Assembly: GCA_965240325.2 (NCBI GenBank)
Contig: OZ251226.1
Coordinates: 1,426,001-1,490,000, forward strand
Origin: Rebecca billardiae RCC1528
Lineage: Eukaryota > Haptophyta
Direction of reading: 5' to 3'
Length of the DNA: 64,000 nt
The notes under the pieces were generated by a model. It was not told where the DNA came from. It worked only from the letters and a program-made list of their open reading frames with translations, and did not search any database. This document shows, one piece after another, positions 42,998-53,909 of this stretch. The first letter of the stretch is position 1, and each line of letters begins with the position of its first letter. Made by a program: the position numbers and the translations under genes.

Positions 42998-43560
42998 ATA
43001 GCTAGCTAGCTGTCGCGTCATGGCCCGCGGTGCAGGCGGAGCGCGCAGCGTGGAGCCCGCACCAGCGGGCCCGAACCACGTTTCAAAAAGATCTTTGATC
43101 AAGAAAAAAGGGACGGGGGGCGATTTTTAGGGCTGGCGGAGACCGAGTTTCGAGTTTTTGAGATCGCATAGAGAGGTCTATTAGGCCGAAAATAACCGCG
43201 CCCAGCTGATTCCCATAAGTAAAGTGCGATCTGGACGTCAGCTGGACGTGACATTAACGTAACGGTTCGTTACGAGCGCGAGTTTAAGTATGAGAACCGC
43301 CAACCGATAAAAACGGCAAGGCAAGGGATAGGCTTCGCGAAGGCAGAGGAGCCGCGAACATCTCAATATTATCTCGGTACGAGCGATCTTTCCGTCTCGG
43401 CGGGTCGAATAATAATTGGCGGGAAGGCCATATTCAATAGCAGTGCTCCGTTAAGGAGGAATCGAGCCGCGGGTCGTAAGTACGTCATTATATCAGTACA
43501 TTGGCTCGCTAACGGTGTTGGGGGCATAAGGTCATTTTGGGTAATTGTGGGTATTATCAT
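42995..43560. other. Compositionally distinct non-coding block
   Basis: GC content is visibly lower than in neighbouring DNA and poly-A/G runs occur (ATCAAGAAAAAAGGGACGGGG near 43100, shortened here). No tRNA or rRNA signature recognised. The minus frame 43369 onward (TYLRPAARFLLNGALLLNMA) is open but unsupported. Confidence 0.4.
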
Positions 43561-44180
43561 ACCCAGTTGGGGGCCAGGGGGCGCGCGGCACGCGCTCGCT
43601 CCAAAACGGGGCGAGCCCTCGTACTCGTCGCCCTCGATCGACCGCCATCGGTGTGGACGACCGCGCGGAGCGCGCGCCGCGCGCGCGCCGCCCGCGCGGC
43701 CGCGGGCGCCTCCCGCGCGGGTGGCGCACGCACGCCCGCGCGCCCGCCCGCGCGCGCGGCCGCGTTTGCGGGCGCGCGCGGATTTTCGAAGGCTTCTGTC
43801 TGTCGGGCGTTGCGTCCGACTCGTGCGCCATGTCGTGCCATGTCGTGGCGTGCGCATGTGCGCACTCTCGGTGGGGTGGTGCGCGGGCGGCGGCGCTCTC
43901 CTGAATTCTACCCCGCGCCCGTTTCGCTGTGCGTGCGCGCTGCGTCGCGCAGGCACGCGAGAGTACCTGCGGCTCCCGCGCGGCCGACGTGGACGGTTGC
44001 CCCGGCGCGCCGCTTCAGCACGCGCTCGCGTGTCTGCGTGGACTGGGTTATAGCGCGCGTGCCGCGCCTTCTTTTCTCGGTGCAGGCGCGCTGGCTGCAG
44101 GCCTTGGCCATCGACTACGCGGCGCGCACCCTAGCACTCCCTAGCAGCCAGCCGCGACGAGTCCGAGTCTGCGCGCGCAG

Positions 44181-44735
44181 ATGGGCGGCGGCGCGCAGGC
44201 CGTGCGCGCGCAGATACACGAGCACGTGCGCGTGAAGGCGCTGGGCGCCGAGCTGGCAAAGCGCGACGCCGAGCTCGACGCGTGCGCGCAGAGGCGCTGG
44301 GCGCCGAGCTGGCGAAGCGAGACGCCGAGCTCGACGCGCTGCGTCACGCGGCACGGATGCGCTGGGCGCGCGCGCTGCCCTTGTCCACGCCCTGCAGCAG
44401 CTCGAGCAGGTGTGGACGGCCCTCGAAGCTACGGTGGGCGAGCGCGCGCCGCTCAGCCTGCCGCTGGCCGCCGCCATCCTCGAGGCCGACGCGGCGGAGC
44501 AGGCGGCGGGCGAGCACGGCGGCGCGGTGCGGAGCAGGGCACGCGTGCGCCTGGCGGCGGGCGCGACACGCCACTCGCTTCGTCCCACCCCGAGCTCCGC
44601 TCGGTCTGCGCGTGGCTGCGCAGCGTGGGCGGGCAGCAGTGGCGCGCGCTCTCGCTATGCCGGCCCGAGGCGCGCCGGCTGAGCGACCAGCGGCCCTTCG
44701 TCGAGCGCATGGCGCAGCGCGAGCACCTCAAGCAG
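44181..44735 (+). pseudogene. Frameshifted gene remnant with 56-bp tandem duplication
   Basis: Coherent protein-like pieces lie in order but in three frames. First is HEHVRVKALGAELAKRDAELDA (frame of 44181), then a repeat EALGAELAKRDAELDALRHAA (frame of 44282), then ALVHALQQLEQVWTALEATV and ILEADAAEQAAGEHGG (frame of 44410). Last is SHPELRSVCAWLRSVGGQQW and LSDQRPFVERMAQREHLKQ, back in the first frame. The first shift is explained by a 56-bp direct duplication (about 44230-44285 and 44286-44341), which is not a multiple of three. The last piece ends at CAG/GTGCGCG, which could be a donor. I cannot name the family. Alternatives are unusual splicing or assembly errors. Confidence 0.35.
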
Positions 44736-45578
44736 GTGCGCGCGCGCGCGCGCACGCGCCGGCCCGCGCCGCGCGGCGCCTCTCGCCCTGCACGCGCGCC
44801 GCCCCGCTTCCCCGCGCGGCCCGTCCGCGCCTCTCGCCCTGCGCGCGCGCCGCCCCGCTTCCCCGCGCGGCCCGTCCGCTGGTGTCCCGTGCCACCCTTG
44901 GCCGTCGGCGCGCCCATTCACGCGCCGCGAGTCCGACGGACGGGTCTGACTCTCACTCACTCTCCGAGACGGTGCGGCTCGGCCTGTCTGACTGCCAGGC
45001 AGACGCCAGACCGTGCGGATTGACGACGTCACGGTCTCATTCTCAACCACTGCGCCGCGGGCCCCCAACTGCGTTGGTTCTACGGAAAAGGACCGCGGAA
45101 CGCGGTCATAATATCATATATATATCTGCTGAAGTCAATAATCTGTATATTCTGTTAAGTGTTATTATCCTGTCACGGCACTCGGATCCTGGGCCTGGCC
45201 GATCTCAGATTCATTGATAAATCATTCTGATGCCCCCGCAGGGCGCAGCGCCCGCGAATCTCCATTGACTCCACTCTCCAAGTCTCCAGCAGCCCAGCAG
45301 TTCAGATCACCGTTCACCGTGTATGACTGACAGCTCGGACGGTTACTGTGAGTTGTATCGGACTGTGATCGGGTCCGCGATCATCACTTCCCAATGATAA
45401 CAGTCATCAATTATTATTCCGCCGACTCCTGATTGATTCGGCAATATTATATTGCCTCGCGGTCGTCGGTTTTATTATTAATATCATCAGAATATTTATA
45501 ACGACGTGGCATGCATCATGGATTAATTTGAAAAAAAATATATATATAACGACTACATCAGCGGCGCATACAGTATAT
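44736..45578. other. Gene-free region with local repeat
   Basis: A CCGCCCCGCTTCCCCGCGCG block is repeated back-to-back (about 44800-44870, about 54-bp period). 45100-45550 is AT-rich without genes. Confidence 0.55.
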
Positions 45579-45610
45579 TAACGACGTGGTATGCAACGGG
45601 CAGGCGTCAG
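45579..45610 (+). repeat. Direct repeat, left of microsatellite
   Basis: AACGACGTGGTATGCAACGG and the following GCAGGCGTCAG recur at 46188-46219 with one change (GCAAGCGTCAG). A partial third copy, AACGACGTGGCATGC, is at about 45499. Confidence 0.9.
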
Positions 45611-45875
45611 AGTCAGCAAGCTGTAGCAGCAGATCGAGCAGCAGAGACAAACACCAGGAGGCAGGATCAGCGCTCCTCGCCGTCGTCCCCCCCGCCCCTC
45701 GGGCTCGTAGCCGCCCATCACTCCATCGCCGAGCGGAAGCTCGACGCACCGTCTGGCATCGACGCGCGCGCGCCACCGCGGTGGTCGAGGTGCCACGCGG
45801 CGCGCATAAATAAATATATATTTATATATAACTATATATATAACTATATATATATAGTTTTATATATATATACAT

Positions 45876-46219
<344 letters not shown>

Positions 46220-46318
46220 CTCAGAGTGCAGCAGACACATAGAATGCGTCCGCGCCTTACAACCAGGTCAGGCAGTGCGCCACCCGCAGCCCTGCCCCTC
46301 TGAGGGAGCAGGGCCGGG

Positions 46319-46603
46319 ATGGAGCACCGCCTCGGCCTGGGGCACGCGGCGGCGACGGCAGATGCCGCCGCGGCCGAGCGCCTTCCGGAGCACTTGGATG
46401 AGGGTGAGGTCGTAGTCAATGTCGCCGCCCGCCGACCTAGCGGCGAGCAGCTGCGGCAGACGGCAGCCGCGGCTGTCGCCCCCGTGCGCCCGCGTGGGCG
46501 CCTGTCAGATGAGGATGAGGAGGTCATAGTACGCGTCGCCGCGCGCCGGCCAAGCGGCGCGCAGCTGCAGAAGAGGGGCTTGGAGAGTGAGCGCGCCGCC
46601 TAG
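46319..46603 (+). CDS. Small hypothetical ORF with internal duplication
   Basis: A 94-residue frame starts [20 protein letters not shown]. It contains two related blocks: [20 protein letters not shown] and [20 protein letters not shown], each preceded by acidic residues. The internal duplication and lack of stops argue for past coding use. It lies between two AT microsatellites in repeat-rich DNA, so it may be a fragment of a larger repeated gene. No function is assigned. Confidence 0.3.
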   Translation: MEHRLGLGHAAATADAAAAERLPEHLDEGEVVVNVAARRPSGEQLRQTAAAAVAPVRPRGRLSDEDEEVIVRVAARRPSGAQLQKRGLESERAA

Positions 46604-46626
46604 TGCGCTCTGGGCAATGAAGCGGA

Positions 46627-46628
<2 letters not shown>

Positions 46629-46664
<36 letters not shown>
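46629..46664. repeat. (AT)n microsatellite
   Basis: About 18 AT units just after the stop of the small ORF at 46319-46603. Confidence 0.95.
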
Positions 46665-46667
<3 letters not shown>

Positions 46668-47048
46668 TTTTAATTATTTTAAACAACAATTTACTGTGAG
46701 CTACGAGTGGCTGTGACGACTGCTGCTAAGCTAAGAGTCTAGATTATAGATCGTCCATATTGCGCGCCGCGCCGCCGGGTCTGGCGGGGTGCGGTGTCGG
46801 GGGACGGGTGTGCAGCCTGAATGCGGGCCCTGGCCCTGCGGCCCGTGCCGACGAAATCCTAGGTCATCGTCGGAGCCGGCGCGGCGGCGCGCGAAATCAC
46901 GGCACGCGTGCCCGGCGAGTGCCCGACTCGGCCCTCGGGCACGGTAGTCCGCAGCCAAATCTGCTCCACAGCTAGTAGACGACCACGCAGAGCGCGCCGG
47001 TGTGGTGTTCGTGGCCGGCGTGCACGGCCGCGTGCCGCGGCCAACTCC

Positions 47049-47828
47049 TCATGCGCCAACACCCTCATCACGGAAGGCTGTGGTCATGTCGACTGCCTCT
47101 TCGAGGGGAGGGTCAATCCAGTCAATCAACACCTTGTCCGGCCGCTGCAGTGGCGGGCCGCGCCTGCACCATCGCACGAAAGACTTGAGCTGCGGTACTG
47201 GCCCGTCGACGGTGAGCTCGAGATGGTGGTCATCAAGCCAGTGCGGCGTGTAGGTGAGCTGGCGGTTGAAGCCGGCCTCGATCTTGGTGTGGCGCAACGT
47301 GTAATCGAGCACCTGCTTGTCTCCATGCATGTCGATCTTCACGCGCCGATCCACCTGCATGTCAAAGTTGATCAGAGGGAATGCCGTGCTGTACATCCCC
47401 GAGCTAGACACGAGGTCCTTCGCCTCAATGGACGCGAGCTCGCACGGGCCATCGATCTCAGCACACGTCTCCTCGAGATACTGCTTGATCCAATCAACAA
47501 ACTTATCCACGCGCTTGCCCTCGGCGATAATCTCGATGCGATCGACGCCCAAGCCGTAGACGACGCCAGTAAGCCCGCGCTTGAAGCCAGCCTCCATGCG
47601 GCACTGGGCAGCAAGCTTGGCCAGAACATTCCGTGGCGCGACGACCTTGATCGAGACCCGATCTGGCACGCTTGATTCGTCCAGCACAATGCGAGCGCGA
47701 GGGAGCTGCAGCTGGTGGGCTCGCGGGAAGCACACCGGTTGCGCCAACGCGAGGCGTGAGGCGACGGTAGGAGCGCCCGCCCCGGTGATGAAAGCCTGGG
47801 TCGCGAGGACGACGATCGCAGGCAGCAT
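47049..47828 (-). CDS. Tandem acylphosphatase-like protein with leader
   Basis: A single exon encodes 259 residues starting MLPAIVVLATQAFITGAGAP, a signal-like leader; the open frame upstream begins with GTG. Two ferredoxin-like units of acylphosphatase type follow. Unit 1 (about 55-125) has VSIKVVAPRNVLAKLAAQ, GLTGVVYGLGVDRIEIIAEG and FVDWIKQYLEE. Unit 2 (about 155-240) has RVKIDMHGDKQVLDY, HHLELTVDGPVPQLKSFVRW and CRRGPPLQRPDKVLIDW, which matches the family's C-terminal GP-x(n)-V strand well. Acylphosphatases cleave carboxyl-phosphate bonds. The catalytic Asn after G-x-V (usually RN) is not evident in either unit, so binding rather than catalysis is possible. It is divergent from the FKBP gene, with 144 bp between starts. 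Confidence 0.65.
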   Translation of the reverse strand: MLPAIVVLATQAFITGAGAPTVASRLALAQPVCFPRAHQLQLPRARIVLDESSVPDRVSIKVVAPRNVLAKLAAQCRMEAGFKRGLTGVVYGLGVDRIEIIAEGKRVDKFVDWIKQYLEETCAEIDGPCELASIEAKDLVSSSGMYSTAFPLINFDMQVDRRVKIDMHGDKQVLDYTLRHTKIEAGFNRQLTYTPHWLDDHHLELTVDGPVPQLKSFVRWCRRGPPLQRPDKVLIDWIDPPLEEAVDMTTAFRDEGVGA

Positions 47829-47972
47829 CGCAATGACGCCGGATGACGGTCTCGATGTCAGCGGCCGAGAGCGCTCTCGCGACGCCGACGACACGCGAGC
47901 GGCCGCCTCGCTCACCCGGCTGATTTTGTTTGGTGCGTCACAACGCGACGAATTCGAGCCGAGTGGCTTAGT

Positions 47973-48647
47973 ATGGCGGCGCAGCTCGGCACGTGGTGCA
48001 GGCGCGCGCTCTTGAGTGCTCGCCGTGGTGGGCCCAGCGTTCGCCTCGGACCTGTGTGCGCCGCGTGCGCCGGAGCTTCATGTGCGCTAGCGCTGGGCAT
48101 GCCCACTTCCGCGAGGGTGGAGTGCTCGGGCGCTGCTGGGCGACGAGCGGCCGCAACGGCGGTGGTCGAGCTGCCTGAAAGGCGATTCCGGATCGACGAG
48201 CTTGTTGTGGGCGATGGCGACGGTCCAGCCGTGGATGGCGCATACGTGAGCATTCACTACCGCGTCACGGTCGCTGAAAGTGGCGACGAGCTCGATCGCA
48301 CCCGCGACGCACCAGGCTTCCTGGACCGCATGTTTGGGGAGCCAGCCGTGTTCAAGCTCGGCGACCTCTCGAAAAAGCGCGTCATCGGCGGGATACACGA
48401 GGCCGTGCGAGGCATGCACGTCGGTGGCAAGCGCGTAGTGCGGATGGTCCTGAAGGACCCGGAGTTCGGCTATGATACGCTACCGCCCGACACGCAGGGC
48501 CGACCAATCATCCTGCATCCCTGGACAGACTTGATCATCGAAGTGGAGCTCGTCTCTATCGCACTCGCAGCAGAGCATCCGGCTGAAGGCCGCTTGGGGA
48601 TTGCTGGCGTGCTCGACAGCCTTCGAGCCCAGCTGGCTTTGCTCTGA
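47973..48647 (+). CDS. FKBP-type peptidyl-prolyl isomerase, organelle-targeted
   Basis: A single exon encodes 224 residues. The first 60 residues are Arg/Ala/Ser-rich (MAAQLGTWCRRALLSARRGG, then a hydrophobic CAACAGASCALALG), compatible with mitochondrial or plastid import. The FKBP domain (about 85-200) has VSIHYRVTVAESGDELDRT, VFKLGD, RVIGGIHEAVRGMHVGGKR, FGYDTLPP and TDLIIEVELVSI. FKBPs isomerise X-Pro bonds. The Trp at the base of the active site of FKBP12 is His here (GGIHEAV), as in many plant lumenal FKBPs, so activity may be low. It shares a 144-bp intergenic region with the acylphosphatase-like gene. Confidence 0.9.
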   Translation: MAAQLGTWCRRALLSARRGGPSVRLGPVCAACAGASCALALGMPTSARVECSGAAGRRAAATAVVELPERRFRIDELVVGDGDGPAVDGAYVSIHYRVTVAESGDELDRTRDAPGFLDRMFGEPAVFKLGDLSKKRVIGGIHEAVRGMHVGGKRVVRMVLKDPEFGYDTLPPDTQGRPIILHPWTDLIIEVELVSIALAAEHPAEGRLGIAGVLDSLRAQLALL

Positions 48648-50350
48648 CCCCACATGGAGTCGTCGAACGCTGGTGGCAACCGTTCGATCCGCAACGCGGT
48701 CTGCAGGGCCGCCGCCAGCCACGCCCACATGGCACATCCCTCACCCTCTCCCAATCAGATGGCTTCAATCAATGAACTCGTGAGGAGCCAACGTGATGGT
48801 TCAACGTTGCTACAATGTGACACGTGTCACGTGGCCGTGCATCGAGTACACTGGCGTGCCGTTCCAGCACTGTGCCTAGCTTGCATTCCCATAGTGATAG
48901 TACCTCAGCCGATTCGACGAGAGTGTCCGGCCAGTAAGCCAGTCACTCAGTGACGACGCTCGGCTGCAGTCGACGCCTCACTTAACTACTAAAGGCTGCT
49001 ATATGTGGAGTTATAGGGAATCTATAACTGAGTGTCTACATGAGCAGCGACGCCAAGAATCCGCGGCGGCTCGCATGGCATTCCAGCGTAGACCGTCGTG
49101 CCCCGCGCGCACCGCGCCGCGCGCAGCCGCAGGACTAGGAGTCCTGGTGCGCTGCTCGGCCAATTCGGCCCGCACAGCGGCGCACCTGCAGGACTCGGTT
49201 TGTTCCTCGCTCATCGGGGCCAAGTTATCGGGGCCAACCACCCGTCCCAGAAAGCCCCTGAGCCCGTCTTCGGCTCAGCGGGCTCAAAACCTACCGACGG
49301 TAGGTTTTGAGCTCAATGACTACGAAATGGGCTGGCAACGAATAGCTGCGGGTATTTTTCAATACCGCGGGGAGCCTTGATGTAGGTGGCTGGGACGGGT
49401 GGCTTCGCTCCGTGGGGCGCATCGGGCTGCTTTCGACGAAGGCGCCGAGCTGGGCAGGGGGATCGCCTGCATCGGACCACTCAGGTGCACTCTCCAGTCT
49501 CCGCCGCAGGAGCCGGAGGTGCACCGGAGGCCGCAGCCCCTCTGGCGGGCTCTGCTCGGTAAGGTCGCTGGCTGTCCGTGTGACAGTCACTCCGTGACCG
49601 TGTGGCCTGGCTCCCCGCCTGATGGCTGATCGTTCGGCGGCGCGACTACATCATCTGTCCTCGCCGCGTCGCCCCTCATGCAATGCCCTCTTGCTCTCGC
49701 CGCTGTTGCGTCAACCCGCACGCTTCGGCATCGTTTGCGGGCGCCCTCTCGACCTCGGGCAGCAGCTCAACCGCCACGGCCCACGCTGCTGCCAGCGCCC
49801 GCTCGGGCCGCTGTCGTTCGTTGCTCAAATCCCAACATAACTAGCTGAACCTGATCGTTCCAAATCATCGTGGTCTACCCCACGACGCCGCGCGCCACGA
49901 CCATCCAGCTCCAGTCGTACCCGACACCATACGAGACGGGACATGGCGGAGTCGGGAGTGGCTAGACATATATCTAGATATATCTAGATATCTATATATC
50001 TATATCTATATATATATATTATAAACTACACTGGGGTCCCCAACCGCAATTGCTCCGGGACACTGCTTTTTGCTGACTACGGCTGCTGACGATCACGATG
50101 AGATGCGCAGCGTTTCTGTACCGCTTGCCAAACTAACGTGCGAGATCGGCACGCCGAGGCCCCCAAAAAAACATTTTCTGTGCTTCGTCGGACCAATAGA
50201 CTAAACGAAGATCGGCTAGGAGATCGGAAGAGAATCAGCTTTGCAGCCGAAGGCCCTCTTGGGAGTCGGAGCTCCTTCCAAGCAGGGCGGCGCGGCCTCA
50301 CCGCCGCCGCCGCGTCTGGGAGAGGAATCTCGGAATTCCTCAACGACACC
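48648..50350. other. Gene-poor region
   Basis: No convincing gene. It contains the 31-bp palindrome at 49282 and an AT/TAGATATATC-rich tract at about 49965-50030. Confidence 0.5.
49282..49312. repeat. 31-bp perfect hairpin palindrome
   Basis: GCTCAAAACCTACCG, one A, then CGGTAGGTTTTGAGC. The 15-bp arms match perfectly with a 1-nt centre. It is isolated in a gene-free region, so it may be a protein-binding site, a hairpin, or a mobile-element end. Confidence 0.9.
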
Positions 50351-50524
50351 ATGAGCACGCTGCCCGGCGTCGCCGGCGCCGCGCACGTGGCGTTGCCCTC
50401 GGCGCGCTCCTCGGGGGAGCACGACGAACACGCGCTGCCCGCACCCGTCGACGCCTTCCTCTTCGCCTTGGGCGCGCTCGTGCTATGGAACCTGCGAGTG
50501 CAGGAGCAGAAGCTCTTTATCTAA
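50351..50524 (+). CDS. Possible small single-TM protein
   Basis: The frame MSTLPGVAGAAHVALPSARS to VDAFLFALGALVLWNLRVQEQKLFI gives 57 residues with one credible membrane helix. The same frame is open upstream to 50138. There is no family match that I recognise and no neighbour that helps. It could equally be a chance frame in GC-rich DNA. Confidence 0.25.
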   Translation: MSTLPGVAGAAHVALPSARSSGEHDEHALPAPVDAFLFALGALVLWNLRVQEQKLFI

Positions 50525-50739
50525 ATGTCGTGCGGCACCCGTTGGCCCGAGTGCACGCCGCGCCGCGCCGTGCTGAGGGGGCAAGCATGCGCGGCTGGGC
50601 GCCGCTCGGCCGGCTGCTGAGGTCGCGCAAGTCGGTGAATTCGGCGCGCGACCCGAGGCTCCCCAGCGAGGAGTCGAGCAGATGGATGTCCCATCTGCGG
50701 CTTACGGAGAGGCTGAACCGTTATGCGGTACGATGACGA

Positions 50740-51110
50740 GCACGCATGGCGATGTTTACAAGGTCGTCGACACCCAGGGTGGGCTGGCTATGGTGAAGCT
50801 CACACGACGCGCGTCCGCCGAGAACAGCACAGCCCGATGCAAGGCCCAGCTTCTCAGGAAGCTCAGGTACGCGTCCGGCGCGCTGCCTGGATGCAGCACG
50901 CACATCACAGTGCCCCTCGTCGCCCGCCGCCGTTCGCTTGTACGCCTGCAGGTGGAGGTGTCCACTGCGTACCAGTATTCATTGGGACGGGCGACGCCCG
51001 AGGACAGAGGGCGATGGGCATATCCTGGCACGGCAGGGTTCCATTCCAATTCAGCCCTCGCGGCACGCGCGCGCGCCGTACGCGCGCGCAGTTCTTCACG
51101 ATCACCTCAC
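50740..51110 (+). repeat. Dispersed repeat, copy 1
   Basis: Contains GGTGAAGCTCACACGACGC (about 50788-50808) and GTCCACTGCGTACC (about 50957), both of which recur in reverse complement in copy 2 (52550-52960). The spacing between the blocks differs. Translated, the first block reads VKLTRRASAEN here and VKLTRRPTAGN in copy 2, with frame-preserving differences, which suggests a once-coding mobile or multigene sequence. Confidence 0.5.
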
Positions 51111-51149
51111 GGCCGGGGCGCGACGCGCGCGCGCCCGGCGGCCTTAGTC

Positions 51150-52540
51150 AGGAGGCGGCGTGACTCTGACGATCGTGGAGACGGACTTTGTATACCTCTG
51201 TGGATGGCGGCATCGGACGCAGCTGAGTGACTTCAAGGTCCGGACCCGGGCGCCGAGACCGCGGACAGACTCGTAGATTTTGGACGCCGGACGCGGTCCT
51301 GACCGCTGACACCCTGACGAGTGACGGCTGACCTGCACCGGCCGCGCCGGAGCCGGGTGCCGGGCGCGGCAGCGCCGGGCGCGCCTCAGACAGGAGTCAG
51401 CTGGCATCAGGCTCCCGCTCAGGGCCGCGCAGGCGGCCTACATCAGCCTTACTGCTGCGGTACGGCTGATGCTATCTATATACTTATATGATCAGCATGC
51501 TGCTATATATGAATATGATGCCATCTGCTCAGTCTCAGTAAGTCAGATCAGATCCGCCGGCGTCTTCTCACGACTTCTGTCTTGCGCGGACCGACTTAGG
51601 CCGGGCGTCACGGTGTAACTGCTCGGACCCGCGTGCCACTCGGACAGCGGCTCCGGCTCCCGCCCCGGTGCCGCACTCGACAGTCGACTGGCGACCGACT
51701 GGCGCCGCTGTCTCGTCACTGACGCGTACGGCGGACGGTCTGACGGACTGACACGTCGAGTCCGACTGTCCGAGCCCTCGTCGGCTACTACGGAGTACGG
51801 TGCTATGACTGTCTCACGTTATCGAACTGACGCGTGTCTCAGTCTGGCTCTCCTGTCTCCGTCGATCCGACTCGTCTGTCGGACCGTGCGGTCATCCGTG
51901 CCGGTCCGGAGAGTACAAGTCACGCACTGAGTCTGAGTCCGGCGGTCCCGGAGTGACCGTCGGACTGACAGTCTGACTGCTGGAGCAGTATCTGAGCGGT
52001 ACTAGCCGACGGTACGGACGTAGTTTAAGTTTTGAATAAGTTTGCAATGGCGACGGCGCCCGTTTAGATTATTAATCGATCGACGACGATAATATTTAGC
52101 GCGCGCGGCATGACAGCCGGCATGACGATCGAGCCCGACGCGCCGAACTTCTCGGAGGAGGCCTGAGCACTGTCGTGACCGTTGCCAACGGTCACGACTC
52201 CGGACACCCTGGGACTGGCTGGGTGGGCGGCCGCGGGCCAGCCCGGTCATTACGCGGCAGCCGTCGTCCGTGTGTGACTGAACGACGCGGACTCGTCAGC
52301 CGGACGACTGACTGGCGGCGGCACCGCGTCCCGCACTCCGCCGCGCCGGCGGCGCGTCGGCGCGCGGCGACGCAGGCTTGGTGCACGACCGCGAAGGCAC
52401 GGCAGCCGAAGCCAGTTGCGTAGGCGACTGCGTCAGCACGTGTGTGCCCCGGACTCGACCGTCTGCCGCACAACGGAGCCTGTTGCCGCCACGCAAGCCC
52501 AGCGGCGCGCGCTGCGCACGCTCGGACCGCGCGGGCTGGC
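51150..52540. other. Gene-free, simple-sequence-rich region
   Basis: Rich in short GACTG/CAGTC/ACTCGG-type words that recur out of phase, giving many small hairpins but no frame longer than chance. Lies between the two inverted dispersed repeats. Confidence 0.5.
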
Positions 52541-52549
52541 TTGCCCTCA

Positions 52550-52960
52550 GCTGTCCTCGCGCATCGCCTGTCCCAATCAATACGGGTACGCCGTGGACGC
52601 CTCCACAAGCCGAAGGCGAAGGGCGTGATCATCGAGTGCCTCGGATGCCAGCAGAAGGAGTTTGGCATCGGCACGGACGTCGGTGGGTGGACGTTCGACG
52701 GCACCGACAAGCACTCCATGACCGAGTCTGCCAGCTTCATGTACCGCCGCTTCTGCTTCGGCCCGATGCGTGAGACGACGTACGTGCTGAGCGGGCCGCA
52801 AGCCACTCGGCGGCCGGTCCACGCCGCACGCGGGGTGCGGCCAAGCTCGGCCTGACGGCGGTGTGGTTGCCAGCGGTCGGGCGTCGTGTGAGTTTCACCG
52901 CAGGCCGCCCCCCCTGCGCATTGACGACCATGCAAACGTCGCCGTACGCGCCCGATCCCG
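52550..52960 (-). repeat. Dispersed repeat, copy 2 (inverted)
   Basis: Reverse-strand relative of 50740-51110. The GTGAAACTCACACGACGCCC block lies at about 52885-52910 and the GTCCACGGCGTACCCGTATT block at about 52570-52600. By eye about 70-80% of bases match within blocks. The DNA between blocks differs and on the plus strand reads CLGCQQKEFGIGTDVGGWTF, possibly a fragment of another coding sequence. Confidence 0.5.
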
Positions 52961-53909
52961 CACGAGTTGCCTTGCACAGTAAGCCGTATGGCCCATCGTG
53001 GACGCCCTTCGCAAGCTGTCGCCACTTCGCCGCGGTCTCCTAGTTTTCCGCTCCCGCAAGCCTTCAACTTTGCTTGAGACCCCTTCGACCGCTGAGAAAC
53101 CCGCACAAATCCAGCGAACAGTGGCCGAGATGCTAACAAGATTGCAGCTAGGCCGAATCGGCATCATCGTGCCTTTCGGGATGACGATTGGCTCTTTCAA
53201 CTTTGATTCCAAAGATTCATAAAGATGCTATTGAGATAATATGTCTCACTTTGTCCCGGGAGAAGTTGAGATGATCCATCGACCGACCAATGGGAAGGCA
53301 GAACCGCGGGCATCGCGAAAAAAAGCGTGAATTGTTCGCGGGTTGCGGCCCAGGCCCGACAAAAAACGCAGCGGGTCAGAGGCTAGCTCATTAGCGCCAC
53401 TGTGGACCTTACGTACTCCTCGGATGACGACAGGTAGTGGTTGCAGCGAGCGGCGCGCTCTGTCATGCGGCCTATTCGTCAATCCCCCAATGCTGTACAG
53501 GACTACCGAGACGGTGTAACAGCTACTGTACTAATACTACTATCAGAATTTACCGAGTTACTCACGCGGTCGCTCGCGGCAGACCGATTCATCAGTCTGA
53601 GCAGTGTCCCTCCTCATCGGCGGCGTCACGATCGCGGGGCCTGTAGCCAGTGTAAGCCGCAGTCACGGACACGGACACGGCGTGACGGCGGGACAGATCC
53701 GATCCGACGACGCGGCTCAGGGCTAGTCAGTGGCTACTGGCTCAGCGCGCGCTGCGTCATTCGGCGGCGGTCATTGCCATTGGGGTCCGTGCTGCTTCTA
53801 GTTGCAAGGAAGTGACCGGTAGGCTGCTCGTGGTAGTCCGAGTCCGTGCCAACCCTGGCACGTATCCATGCGCATGGTCGCCGAATAAGTCAGTGGAATG
53901 ACGGCCTTG
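52961..53909. other. Gene-free region
   Basis: No gene, RNA or repeat recognised. Confidence 0.5.

Noticed and set aside
43537-44235. Three overlapping plus-strand Arg/Ala-rich frames
   Set aside because: Equal openness in all frames is caused by GC-rich simple sequence.
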